From positions 3,129,254-3,193,253 of the forward strand of contig NZ_CP101750.1 in assembly GCF_026810505.1 (NCBI RefSeq): a stretch of DNA of 64,000 bases, written 5' to 3'. Position 1 is the first letter of the stretch. Each line of letters begins with the position of its first letter. Both the position numbers and the translations under genes were made by a program. The notes beneath the pieces were generated by a model, which made no database searches, was not told where the DNA came from, and worked only from the letters and a program-made list of their open reading frames with translations. This stretch comes from Streptomyces sp. Je 1-369 (GTDB taxonomy: Bacteria; Actinomycetota; Actinomycetes; Streptomycetales; Streptomycetaceae). Below, one piece after another: positions 23,531 through 33,496 of this stretch.

Positions 23531-23976
23531 GCGGCGAGCGCCCCCGAGCCACTGTCGGGGCCGCCCGCGCTGTCGTCCACGTACTCCTCAAGGAACGAGC
23601 GCTCCTCGGCCGAGATCCGCCGCGGACGCTGCGCCTCCAGGTCGAAGGGCACGACCACGGTGGAGGCCCGCACGTACACCTGCTGCGCGTCCTTGATCTC
23701 GTACGCGATGGTCAGCGAGGCCGCGCCGATCTTCGTCACCCACGACTCGATGGTGACCGGCTCGTGCCGGTGCACCAACGGCCGTACGTAGTCGATCTCG
23801 TGGCGTGCCACGACCGAGCCGCCGGAGAACGACGGCGAGCCGTCACCGGGCGCGAGCCGGAACATGAAGTCGATCCGCGCCTCTTCCAGGTACCGCAGGA
23901 AGACGACGTTGTTGACGTGCCCGAAGGCGTCCATGTCCGACCAGCGGAGCGGGCATTGGTATATGTGTCGAGCCAC
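23527..23976 (-). CDS. Acyl-CoA thioesterase, hotdog fold (4HBT)
   Basis: A 149-residue single hotdog-fold enzyme. The active-site region is RWSDMDAFGHVNNVVFLRYL with the catalytic Asp, typical of 4HBT/YbgC-type thioesterases that hydrolyse short acyl-CoAs. Downstream strands EIDYVRPLVHRHEPVTIESW and YVRASTVVVPFD fit the fold. The last ~20 residues are a Gly/Ser/Ala tail. The start is 7 bases after the ettA stop, so it is probably transcribed with ettA and the following unknown gene. Confidence 0.87.
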   Translation of the reverse strand: MARHIYQCPLRWSDMDAFGHVNNVVFLRYLEEARIDFMFRLAPGDGSPSFSGGSVVARHEIDYVRPLVHRHEPVTIESWVTKIGAASLTIAYEIKDAQQVYVRASTVVVPFDLEAQRPRRISAEERSFLEEYVDDSAGGPDSGSGALAA

Positions 23977-23983
23977 GGTCGCC

Positions 23984-25648
<1,665 letters not shown>

Positions 25649-25750
25649 GAGAAACCGTCCGGCAATCAGTGAGTGGGCAGATACACCCCATCTTGCCTGA
25701 CGGCCACCCCCCGGAGGAAACCGGATAGTGGGGCGCCGGTTCCTCTCCTC

Positions 25751-25780
25751 GCGCGCGGTAGCCGTACGACTACCGCGCGC
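25751..25780 (-). terminator. Perfect hairpin between surface-protein gene and ettA promoter
   Basis: GCGCGCGGTAG (25751-25761) pairs with CTACCGCGCGC (25770-25780) around an 8-base loop. It lies 27 bases beyond the stop of the minus-strand surface-protein gene and upstream of no plus-strand gene. Confidence 0.75.
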
Positions 25781-25806
25781 CCCTCCGTCACCGGCCGCCT
25801 ATTCGC

Positions 25807-27321
25807 CTACTCCTCGGTGGAGGTCTCCGCCGGGGCGTCCTTCTTGCGGAGGAAGAACACCGCCGCGCCGCCGACCACGACGAACGCCACCGCGATGCCG
25901 ACGATCAGCGGGGTGTTGCTGCTGCTGCCGGTCTCGGCCAGGTCGCCGCCGCCGACGGTGCCGCCCGCCGAGGCGGGGCTGGGCTGCGAGGCGGGCTGTG
26001 CCTTGCTCGTTATCGTGTCGCCCGCCGTGCGGCAGTCGAGCACGCCCTTGAACCGCTTCTCGAAGCCGCTCGGCCCGTTGATCGTGAAGTCGTAGGGCTG
26101 GTCCTCTTGCAGCGGGATCGTCACGGTCTGTGACGCGCCCGCCTTGATGGTGTGCTTGAAGCCCATCAGGCGGAAGGTGAAGGGCTTGTCGCCCTTGTTG
26201 GTCGCGGTGATGTCCACACCGCTCTTGGCGCAGTTCTTCTCGGCCGAGAGCGCGGGCAGCGCTCCTTCGGCGGCCCAGTTCGCGGTCGCCGCTGCCGACA
26301 CCGTCGACTCGCTGGATCCGGCGAGGATCTGCGTCTGGCTCCTGGTCTCGGACGCGAAGGCCCGGCCGACGGGCACGGTGGTCGACGTCTGCACGGACAG
26401 CGCGGCCGCGCCGTCGGGTGCGTCCTTCGGCACGTCGAAGTAGAGGCGGCTGCCGTCGCGCGCCGACTTCACCGGCTTGCCGTTCTTGCCGACGACCTTC
26501 ACCCCGCTCGCCTCGGAGTCCGCGGGCGGCGTGACCGTCACCGACTCGGCGTCGGTCCGCACGGTGACCGGCCCGAGCCTCTTCCCCGCACGGCCCGACA
26601 CGGCCGACGGCTCCAGCGTCAGCGACGCTTTGGGCTCGGCGCTGTTCCGCGCGCTCTTGTACAGATAGTCGGCGAGCTTCTCGGCCTGCGGGTCGACGGC
26701 GTCGACCTTCGCGCCGTCGGAGTACCGCCAGATCGCCACCTGGGTGCCGGCCGCGGCGGTCTGCGCGGTGAGGGACCGCGCACCCGCCTTGCGGGCCAGC
26801 GCGGCGAGGTCGTTCACCTGCGGGTACGAGTTCTGGAGGATCCAGCGGATCTTGCCCGCGTCCCGGTTGCCGTTCAGTGAGGTGCCGCTCCAGGGGGTCT
26901 CCTGGTACTTGGCGTCCTTCTGCGTGGGGTTGAGGATGTCGATGCAGTACGTCTGGAGGGTGCCGCCGCCGTCCACGGACATCTCGAAGAGTCCCGCGGG
27001 CACCTGCTGCGAGGTGCCGTTGTCACGGATGACGGCCTGGCCGAACGTCTGCAGCCCGCCCAGCGTCGCGACGGCTCCGCCCCGGTGCGCCGGGGCCTCC
27101 TCCGCCGCGGCCGCGCCCGCGAAGGTCACCCCGCCCACCAGGGCCAGCCCCGCAGCCGCGGTCACCGCGGCGAACCGGGCGACACCTCGGCCGGGCCCGC
27201 GTCTACTGCGACTGCGGTCGCGGTCGCCGCTGTGGCCGCGTTCGCCACTGTGGCTGCGGTCACCACTGTGGCTGCAGCTGCGACTCCGGCCTCGGCTACG
27301 TATGGACAACGCAGAAAACAC
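25807..27321 (-). CDS. Cys-Gln thioester bond-forming surface protein (TQXA, LAETG anchor)
   Basis: A 504-residue cell-wall protein. The GTG at 27321 is chosen because GGAGGGG lies 6 bases upstream. An unusually long basic N-region (~1-45) with His-Ser-Gly/Arg-Ser repeats precedes the signal helix (~50-75, FAAVTAAAGLALVGGVTFAG). A TQXA-type thioester domain follows, with TYCIDILNPTQKDAKY and WILQNSYPQVNDLA. The C-terminus has LAETG, a membrane helix (TPLIVGIAVAFVVVGGAAVF) and RKK, a sortase substrate. Thioester domains in Gram-positive adhesins bond covalently to host or environmental amines; in Streptomyces the target is unknown. Confidence 0.88.
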   Translation of the reverse strand: MFSALSIRSRGRSRSCSHSGDRSHSGERGHSGDRDRSRSRRGPGRGVARFAAVTAAAGLALVGGVTFAGAAAAEEAPAHRGGAVATLGGLQTFGQAVIRDNGTSQQVPAGLFEMSVDGGGTLQTYCIDILNPTQKDAKYQETPWSGTSLNGNRDAGKIRWILQNSYPQVNDLAALARKAGARSLTAQTAAAGTQVAIWRYSDGAKVDAVDPQAEKLADYLYKSARNSAEPKASLTLEPSAVSGRAGKRLGPVTVRTDAESVTVTPPADSEASGVKVVGKNGKPVKSARDGSRLYFDVPKDAPDGAAALSVQTSTTVPVGRAFASETRSQTQILAGSSESTVSAAATANWAAEGALPALSAEKNCAKSGVDITATNKGDKPFTFRLMGFKHTIKAGASQTVTIPLQEDQPYDFTINGPSGFEKRFKGVLDCRTAGDTITSKAQPASQPSPASAGGTVGGGDLAETGSSSNTPLIVGIAVAFVVVGGAAVFFLRKKDAPAETSTEE

Positions 27322-27645
27322 TGAATTCCCCTCCGGGCGGGACCCGTTCACAACGTTGGGGGGTGGTCCCGCCAGCAGACTGAAAGGGGCAGGTTCACCT
27401 GCCACCTGCGTGGCATCACCTGCCGACTGCCCCGTGAGCTACGTCCGGCATCCTAAGGAAGCGCCGCATCACGAGCCCTACGGAGATCACCGGACGGCGG
27501 ATCCGACTCGGAATCGTTATCCCCAACCACCGCTCCGAGCTGGGCTTATCGATAAATCAACGGCACCCATTCGCCGATATGCCGCACTTCGGTCGCGTGC
27601 GTGCTGCGGTTCCCGGCACCTGGCTACGGCGTGCCTGACGCTGCG
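27322..27645. promoter_or_regulatory. 324-bp intergenic: leader of the surface-protein gene, with two small palindromes
   Basis: No gene is seen. GGCAGGTTCACCTGCC (27388-27403) is a near-perfect palindrome with 7-base arms, immediately followed by GCCACCTGCGTGGC (27402-27415), a second one, about 70-95 bases upstream of the surface-protein start. On the minus strand TAGGAT (near 27451-27456) could be a -10 box. The left half next to ssbB contains nothing I recognise. Confidence 0.4.
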
Positions 27646-28125
27646 TCACCCCACCGGCTCCGGCTTCTTCTCCCACAGCCCGGACACATCCTGTCCCTGA
27701 CCCGACGCTTGCCCCGACGCTTGCCCCTGCGCTTGCCCTTGCGTCGGCTCCGTCAGCGTCGGGTTGCCCCTGCCCACCCTTCTGAACGCCGCCGTGCCGC
27801 GCGTCAGATCGTGGCCGATGGCGACCGCCTCGATGTCCGCCGACGTCCAGTGCTGCCCACCCCGCTCCTCGTCGCGCACCTTCAACCTGCCCTGCACGAT
27901 GACCGGTTCGCCGACGGACACCGACCCCTGCACGTTCGTGCCGAGCGCCCGCCACGCCCAGACCGTGAAGAAGTTGGTGTGCCCGTCGGTCCATGTGCTC
28001 TTCGCCCCGTCGTAGTACCGCGCCGTCACCGCGAGCCGGAACCGCGCCACCGGTCCCGACGGCAGCTCCCGGTACACCGGCGTCGTCGCGACGTTTCCCA
28101 CTACCGTCACCAAGGTCTCGTTCAT
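27646..28125 (-). CDS. ssbB: Single-stranded DNA-binding protein, SsbB-type
   Basis: A 159-residue OB-fold protein: ETLVTVVGNVATTPVYREL, FRLAVTARYYDG, FFTVWAWRALGTNV and PVIVQGRLKVRDEE. The C-terminus is a Gln/Gly/Ala repeat followed by GLWEKKPEPVG and lacks the acidic DDDIPF-type tip of replicative SsbA, matching the Streptomyces SsbB paralogue that acts in chromosome segregation during sporulation. ATG 28125 has GGGGGAGG upstream; an in-frame start at 28149 is less likely. It lies next to the dynamin-like genes, which also act at sporulation septa. Confidence 0.85.
   Translation of the reverse strand: MNETLVTVVGNVATTPVYRELPSGPVARFRLAVTARYYDGAKSTWTDGHTNFFTVWAWRALGTNVQGSVSVGEPVIVQGRLKVRDEERGGQHWTSADIEAVAIGHDLTRGTAAFRRVGRGNPTLTEPTQGQAQGQASGQASGQGQDVSGLWEKKPEPVG
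27690..27765 (-). repeat. In-gene repeat encoding the SsbB Gln/Gly/Ala tail
   Basis: GACGCTTGCCCC-like units recur four times and encode QGQAQGQASGQASGQGQ in the disordered tail. Such units are prone to length change. Confidence 0.65.
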
Positions 28126-28286
28126 CGCCGAACCCCTCCCCCGCTTCATCTGTCTCGTCGTCTGCCTCGTCGTCCGCCTCGTGCAGCTGTCTCGTACAGC
28201 GGCCCCGCGGCGGTGATCTCAGATTGCACCGGTCGGGCGGATCCCGCTGAGCCCTGTGGACCACCGCCAGGTTGTGGAAAACTCCG

Positions 28287-30335
28287 TCACCCGATCGGGG
28301 AACGGGCGGCCCCCGACAGCTCCCCCGACACCCGCACGTACTGCTCCCTGACCTCCCGGTACCGCAGCAGCTCCGCCGCCACCGGATCGAGGACTCTCGC
28401 CCGCCCGCACCCGGCCGCCGTCTCCCGCAGCCGCCGTTCCGCCTCGTTCCCGTACCGGCGCGCGGGCCCCCGCGCCGCCATCCGGCTCGCCCACTCCACG
28501 CACGGGCCGCCCACGATGCCCGCCAGCATCAGCAGCACCGGCACGCCCAAATTCGGCGTGGCGAGGCCGATGATCTGGCCCAGCAACCAGATCCCGCCCA
28601 CGACTTGCAGCAGCGTCATCGCGGCCTGCGCCAGGACCGCGACGGGCCACCAGCCGGGGCGCGGCGGCCGTCCACCCGGCACGCCCGCCATCACCCCCGC
28701 CGTCACCGCCAGCTCGTCCAGAGCCTCCGGAAGCCCCTCGGCGCCGCGCACCGCGGCCTCTCGCACGGCCTGCCCCCAGGGCAGCGGCAACCCTCTCGCC
28801 GCCTCGTCGGCCACCGTGCGCACGGCGTGCTCCACCCGCTGGCGTGCCGTCGCCTCCTCGTCCACGGGCGCGAGGGCGACCGGCGTCGGCACGCCCTGCG
28901 AGAAGCGCCGCGCTTCGTACCAGCGCCACAGCCTGAACCACGGGTCCCCGCACGCCTTGCCCGCGTGCCTGCGCCAGGCCCGTTCCGCGGCGTCCCCCGC
29001 GGCGGCCGCGCCCACGGCGTCCGCGAGCCGGTCGGCGAACTCCTCGCGGGCCTCCTCGCTGAGCCCGATCCGCCCGCGGTTGCGGCCGGAGTGCCCCCCG
29101 CTGACGTACACCGGACGCAGGCGTTCCGCGGCGGCGTCCACGTCCGCGGAGATACGGCGGGCCGCGGCACCCCTCTCCTGGGTGAACTGTCCCAGTGCCT
29201 CACGCAGTTCGCCGATGCCCTCACCCGTCAACGCGGAGATCGCGAGCACCGTGGCGCCCGGCTCCCCGTGCTCGCCGAGCGCGACGCCGTCGTCGTCGAG
29301 GAGGCGCCGCAGGTCGTCGAGGACCTGGTCGGCGGCGTCTCCCGGCAGCCGGTCGATCTGGTTGAGCACCACGAAGGTGACCTCGGCGTGGCCGGCCATG
29401 GGGCGCAGATAGCGTTCGTGGAGCATCGCGTCGGCGTACTTCTCCGGGTCGACGACCCAGATGACGGCGTCGACGAGGGCCAGGATGCGGTCGACGTGCT
29501 CGCGGTGCTCGCCGACCGCCGAGTCGTGGTCGGGCAGATCGATCAGGACGAGCCCTTGGAGCTCGTCGGCACCGGGCCCCTGAAGCGGGCGGCGGCGCAG
29601 GCGGCCGGGGATCCCGAGCCGGTCGAGGAGGCCTGCCGCGCCGTCCGTCCAGCTGCACCCGATGGGCGCGGCGGTGGTCGGCCTGCGCACACCGGTTTCC
29701 GAGATCATCACTCCGGCGAGCGAGTTGAAGAGCGTCGACTTGCCGCTGCCGGTGGCCCCGGCGATGGCGACGACGGTGTGCCGTTCGGAGAGCCTGCGCC
29801 GGGCGGCGGCCTCGTCCAGGACGCGCCCGGCCTCGGCGAGCGTGCCGCTGTCGAGGCGGGTGCGGGAGAGCCCGACGAGTTCGCGCAGTGCGTCCAGGCG
29901 GGTACGGAGGGGGCCTTCGTAGGAGGGGGTGGGGCCCGTGGAGGGAGCGGAGGGGGTGGAGGGGATGGAGGGTGGGACTGGGGCGTACGAGCGGGCTGCG
30001 CTGTTGATGACCAGGTCCGCGCCCCCGCCCCCGCCGCTGCCGCCCCCGCCCGGGGACCGTTGCGCGTCTTCGACTCGGCGGGCGATGAGGCCGTCGTCCC
30101 AGGGGCGGCCGGGACGGCTGTCGGTACGTTCGGCGTGGCGGTCTCGGCGGGCGCGCGTGGCGTCGGCGTCGGTCTCGGCGTCGGCGTCGGCGGCGGACGC
30201 GTCACGACTCCGGTCACGGACCCGGTCACGGACCCGGTCACGGTCACGTTCCTGGTCACGGTTGCGCGCCCGGTCGGCCGGGTCAGCGGGGTCGGCGGGA
30301 TCGGCGTGATCAGTGACGGCGGTCACCGCGGTCAC
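28287..30335 (-). CDS. dynB: Dynamin-like GTPase with two membrane helices (DynB-like)
   Basis: A 682-residue GTPase. The ~130-residue N-terminus is low complexity: Asp/Pro/Ala then alternating Arg-Asp, then poly-Gly. The G domain begins with G1 [16 protein letters not shown]3 is [11 protein letters not shown] and G4 is LNQID. Two adjacent helices ([20 protein letters not shown] and [15 protein letters not shown]) anchor it to membrane. The GTG at 30335 overlaps the dynA stop as GTGA; GTG 30326 is an alternative with better Shine-Dalgarno spacing. The pair matches DynA/DynB of S. venezuelae, which stabilise FtsZ rings during sporulation septation. Confidence 0.83.
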   Translation of the reverse strand: MTAVTAVTDHADPADPADPADRARNRDQERDRDRVRDRVRDRSRDASAADADAETDADATRARRDRHAERTDSRPGRPWDDGLIARRVEDAQRSPGGGGSGGGGGADLVINSAARSYAPVPPSIPSTPSAPSTGPTPSYEGPLRTRLDALRELVGLSRTRLDSGTLAEAGRVLDEAAARRRLSERHTVVAIAGATGSGKSTLFNSLAGVMISETGVRRPTTAAPIGCSWTDGAAGLLDRLGIPGRLRRRPLQGPGADELQGLVLIDLPDHDSAVGEHREHVDRILALVDAVIWVVDPEKYADAMLHERYLRPMAGHAEVTFVVLNQIDRLPGDAADQVLDDLRRLLDDDGVALGEHGEPGATVLAISALTGEGIGELREALGQFTQERGAAARRISADVDAAAERLRPVYVSGGHSGRNRGRIGLSEEAREEFADRLADAVGAAAAGDAAERAWRRHAGKACGDPWFRLWRWYEARRFSQGVPTPVALAPVDEEATARQRVEHAVRTVADEAARGLPLPWGQAVREAAVRGAEGLPEALDELAVTAGVMAGVPGGRPPRPGWWPVAVLAQAAMTLLQVVGGIWLLGQIIGLATPNLGVPVLLMLAGIVGGPCVEWASRMAARGPARRYGNEAERRLRETAAGCGRARVLDPVAAELLRYREVREQYVRVSGELSGAARSPIG

Positions 30336-32020
30336 CTCTCCTTCTGGAGTACGGACAGGGCGGCGATCAGCTCGGCCTGGGGTTCGGGGTGCACTTCGAG
30401 GGCGTACAGGGGGGCGAGCCTGCGCTCCCGTTCGGCGTTGAGGACCTTCTCCAGGTAGTCGACCAGCAGGCGCCCGCCCCGGTCGCGCAGCCGGACGGCG
30501 GCCTGGGCGCCGATCCGCTCGGCGAGGACCTCCCCGGCCGCACGCGCCCGGCGCCCGCCGAGCAGCGCCGTGGCGAGCAGCGCGGCGACGACCTCGGGGT
30601 CGGGAAGGACGTTCTTGTCGACCCGTTCGAGGCAGCGCACCTCGTCCTCGGCGTACTCCTCCATCTCGCGCCGCCACCTGCGTACGGCCATCCCGATACG
30701 GTGCTCGGCGCTCTCGGTCTCCGGATCGCGCCCGGCCAGGGTCGGCGCTCCGGCGGCGGGTTCGCGCCGCCAGGCGTCGTCGATGTGCTCGTCGGCGGCG
30801 GTGACAGCGCACAGCAGCAGCGCCTCCAGGCTCTCGGCGATGGCGTCGAGGAGTTCACCGGCTCCGCAGTCGAGCGGATAGCTGCGCCAGCGCTTCAGGG
30901 CGCCTCCGGCGAGTACCCCTCCGGCCCGCAAACGCCTCTCCACGCGCGCGTGCTCGTTCTCGTACGCCTCGTCGACGGCGGAGGTGAGCCGTAGCGCGGC
31001 GGCGTACTGGGCGGCGACGGCGCCCGCGAGTTCCGGCATGCGCGAGTCGAGGGACCCGAGGACCCCCAGGGCGGTGCGGGCGACGGCCTGCTCGCGGACG
31101 GAGGGGTCTTGGGCTTGGTGGGTGAGCCAGGCGCGCAGGGGCGCGACGGCGGTGGCGGGGAGCAGCCCGCCGCCGCCCGCGGACTCGGGCAGTTCGGGCA
31201 CGGTGAAACGCGGTACGTCGCCGAGGCCAGCCTTGGCGAGCAGCGCCCCGTACTGGCGCGACACCTCGGTCACCACCTGGTGCGGTACGCGGTCGAGGAC
31301 CGTGACGAGGGTGGCGTCGTGCTCCTTGGCGGTGCGCAGCAGGTGCCAGGGGACGGCGTCGGCGTAGCGCGACGCGGTGGTGACCATCACCCACACGTCG
31401 GCCGCGGAGATCAGTTCGGCGGCCAGGACGCGGTTGTCGGCGATGAGGGAGTCGATGTCGGGTGCGTCCAGGAGGGCGAGTCCGCGGGGCAGGCTGGGCG
31501 CGGTCTCGATACGTAGCGCGCGCTCCTCCTCACCGACGAGGGCCGCCGCGTCCCCGCCCGCGTCTCCCTCCCCTTCGCCCTCCTCCTCACCGGGGTCCTG
31601 GCGTGGCACCCACACGCGCGTGAGGTCGGGCAGGATCCGCATCCCCGAGAACCAGTGGTGGTCGTCCGGATGGCAGACGAGCACGGGAGTGCGGGTGGTG
31701 GGCCGCAGCACACCCGCCTCACTGACCTGTCGCCCCACCAGGGAATTCACGAGGGTGGACTTGCCGGCCCCGGTGGATCCGCCGATGACGGCGAGAAGGG
31801 GCGCTTCGGGGGCCTTGAGCCGGGGCACGAGATAGTCATCGAGCTGTGCCAACAGCTCGTCCCGGTTGGCACGCGCGCGGGGCGCCCCTGGCAGGGGGAG
31901 CGGAAAGCGTGCGGCGGCGACACGCTCGCGCAGGGCGGAGAGTGCGTCAAGCAGCTGAGGCCGTACGTCCAAGGTCACCACATGCGAAGAATGCCCAATT
32001 TTGGCGTCTTTCTGAAGCAT
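30332..32020 (-). CDS. dynA: Dynamin-like GTPase (DynA-like)
   Basis: A 562-residue GTPase, first gene of the dynAB-like pair. G1 is [18 protein letters not shown] (~75-90), G2 is [10 protein letters not shown] and G3 is [12 protein letters not shown]. An acidic Glu/Gly-rich insertion ([13 protein letters not shown]) sits between G2 and G3. The remainder is helical, compatible with the dynamin stalk. The ATG at 32020 follows AGAGG at 7 bases; the extension to 32137 is unlikely. The 269-base region upstream to tRNA-Arg should hold the promoter, but no convincing box was found. Confidence 0.83.
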   Translation of the reverse strand: MLQKDAKIGHSSHVVTLDVRPQLLDALSALRERVAAARFPLPLPGAPRARANRDELLAQLDDYLVPRLKAPEAPLLAVIGGSTGAGKSTLVNSLVGRQVSEAGVLRPTTRTPVLVCHPDDHHWFSGMRILPDLTRVWVPRQDPGEEEGEGEGDAGGDAAALVGEEERALRIETAPSLPRGLALLDAPDIDSLIADNRVLAAELISAADVWVMVTTASRYADAVPWHLLRTAKEHDATLVTVLDRVPHQVVTEVSRQYGALLAKAGLGDVPRFTVPELPESAGGGGLLPATAVAPLRAWLTHQAQDPSVREQAVARTALGVLGSLDSRMPELAGAVAAQYAAALRLTSAVDEAYENEHARVERRLRAGGVLAGGALKRWRSYPLDCGAGELLDAIAESLEALLLCAVTAADEHIDDAWRREPAAGAPTLAGRDPETESAEHRIGMAVRRWRREMEEYAEDEVRCLERVDKNVLPDPEVVAALLATALLGGRRARAAGEVLAERIGAQAAVRLRDRGGRLLVDYLEKVLNAERERRLAPLYALEVHPEPQAELIAALSVLQKER

Positions 32021-32289
32021 ATGGGCGCCTCTGCGCGCCGATCGGACGCAGGTGAGGGAAGGGGCGGTCGGGGCGCAGGCATAACGAGTGCACAACACCC
32101 GGGGCGTGAGACGCCAAAAGCGATGCGAGATTCGCACCTGCCTGCGATTATCAGGATCGCTTCACCGAACCTCCACATCGCGGCGCGGAGGCGAAGCGCC
32201 AGGGGCAGGGACCCGGGAGCCCTATCCTTGTCCCCGGCAAGGTCACGGATCACCCCCACATCCGGCCCCGTGCCACCCGGCCACACCCG

Positions 32290-32362
32290 GCCCCCGTAGC
32301 TCAGTGGATAGAGCAGGCGCCTTCTAAGCGCTTGGCCGCAGGTTCGAGTCCTGCCGGGGGCG
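32290..32362 (+). tRNA. tRNA-Arg (anticodon UCU)
   Basis: A complete cloverleaf. Acceptor GCCCCCG pairs with CGGGGGC; the D arm is GCTC-N8-GAGC; anticodon stem GGCGC pairs with GCGCT around loop CTTCTAA (anticodon TCT). The T arm is GCAGG-TTCGAGT-CCTGC. The discriminator is G and CCA is not encoded. It decodes AGA, a rare codon in this GC-rich genome. Confidence 0.95.
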
Positions 32363-32566
32363 CAAACAGCCTCTCACCTGCGAAGACGCGTGAGAGGCTC
32401 TTTCGTGTCCGGATGCACATCGCTCCGACAGCAAGCGCCTTCGCCTTCCCGCGATCGCGGGACAGACAAACCTCGCGCCGAAAAACCCCGCGCCATGGCG
32501 ACAACGCCCCTCGTCTGCGAAACGCGATGTAGCACCGGGTAGCACACTTCCGCTACCGTGGACAGC

Positions 32567-32836
32567 ATGCCAGCGCAGCCGGAGATCACTCAGCGCGATC
32601 TGCGCACCCGCTCCAAAGAGATCATGGATGCCGTCCAGGGAGGACAGGCGTTCACCGTCACACGCGACGGACACCTTCTCGGCGAGCTGATCCCGCTCCG
32701 CCGCCGTCGCCGCTTCGTTCCCCGTGCCGAGTTCGCGGCCATGTCACGCACCGCCCCTGACATTTCCACGGACGCCTTCCGCGACGACCAGGACGCCCTC
32801 GTCGAGCAGGAGTTGGACGACCCATATGCCCGTTGA
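32567..32836 (+). CDS. Phd/YefM-type antitoxin
   Basis: An 89-residue antitoxin. The N-terminal DNA-binding part reads ITQRDLRTRSKEIMDAVQGG and FTVTRDGHLLGELIPL, typical of Phd/YefM; the C-terminal ~35 acidic residues should wrap the toxin. ATG 32567 is used; a GTG at 32558 is in frame but neither has a clear Shine-Dalgarno. TACCGT at 32554-32559 would place transcription almost at the ATG, so the mRNA may be leaderless. Two TAGCAC repeats (32531-32536, 32541-32546) could be autoregulatory sites. It overlaps the toxin gene by 11 bases. Confidence 0.88.
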   Translation: MPAQPEITQRDLRTRSKEIMDAVQGGQAFTVTRDGHLLGELIPLRRRRRFVPRAEFAAMSRTAPDISTDAFRDDQDALVEQELDDPYAR

Positions 32837-33284
32837 GCACGAGCAAGGGCTGCTCGATACCAACATCATGATCCTGCGCAAGTGGATCGACACCGACGAG
32901 TTGCCCGCCGAGATGGCCATCAGCGCCATCACCCTCGCGGAACTCTCAGCGGGCCCCCATCAGGTACGCGGCAGCGACGAGCAGAGCGGCTACGACGAAC
33001 ACGCCGAGCGGGCCCGCCGCATGGACGTCCTACAGCGCGCCGAGAACGAATTCGACCCCATCCCCTTCGACGTGGAGGCCGCGCGTATCTACGGCAGGAT
33101 CTGCGCCGCCGTCGTCTCCGCAGGCCGCAAGCCCCGTCGCCGTGTGGCAGACCTGATGATCGCCGCCACCGCAGCCGCCGAGGAGCTACCCCTCTTCACC
33201 ACCAACCCCGACGACTTCAAGGGCCTCGACGACTTGATCACCATCGTGCCCGTAACCAGGCCCGAGACCCTGCACGACCGGTAG
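32826..33284 (+). CDS. PIN-domain toxin (VapC-like ribonuclease)
   Basis: A 152-residue PIN-domain protein. The acidic active site is visible: Asp11 in LLDTNIMIL, Glu39 in ITLAELSAG, Asp in RRRVADLMIAATA and TTNPDDFKGL near the end. VapC toxins cleave tRNA or rRNA when freed from antitoxin. The ATG lies inside the end of the antitoxin gene, so translation is coupled. Pairing a Phd-type antitoxin with a PIN toxin is a known hybrid arrangement. It sits ~460 bases downstream of a tRNA gene, but no attachment-site repeat was found. Confidence 0.9.
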   Translation: MPVEHEQGLLDTNIMILRKWIDTDELPAEMAISAITLAELSAGPHQVRGSDEQSGYDEHAERARRMDVLQRAENEFDPIPFDVEAARIYGRICAAVVSAGRKPRRRVADLMIAATAAAEELPLFTTNPDDFKGLDDLITIVPVTRPETLHDR

Positions 33285-33496
33285 CACCGAACATGAGTGA
33301 CCGCTCGGCCCGTGATGAGCCGGGCAGTTCCCAGCCGATGAGCGCGTGAAGTGACAGCAAGCGCCTCGACGGGTTTCGTTCGCGAACGGCCCGCGAGCAA
33401 TCCCGGCGGGAGATTGGCTCCTTGCCCGATGTGCATAACGGGGTATATCGGCATCCAGGTTGAGGGAACGGTTGATTCCGCACCATCCTTACGGGC

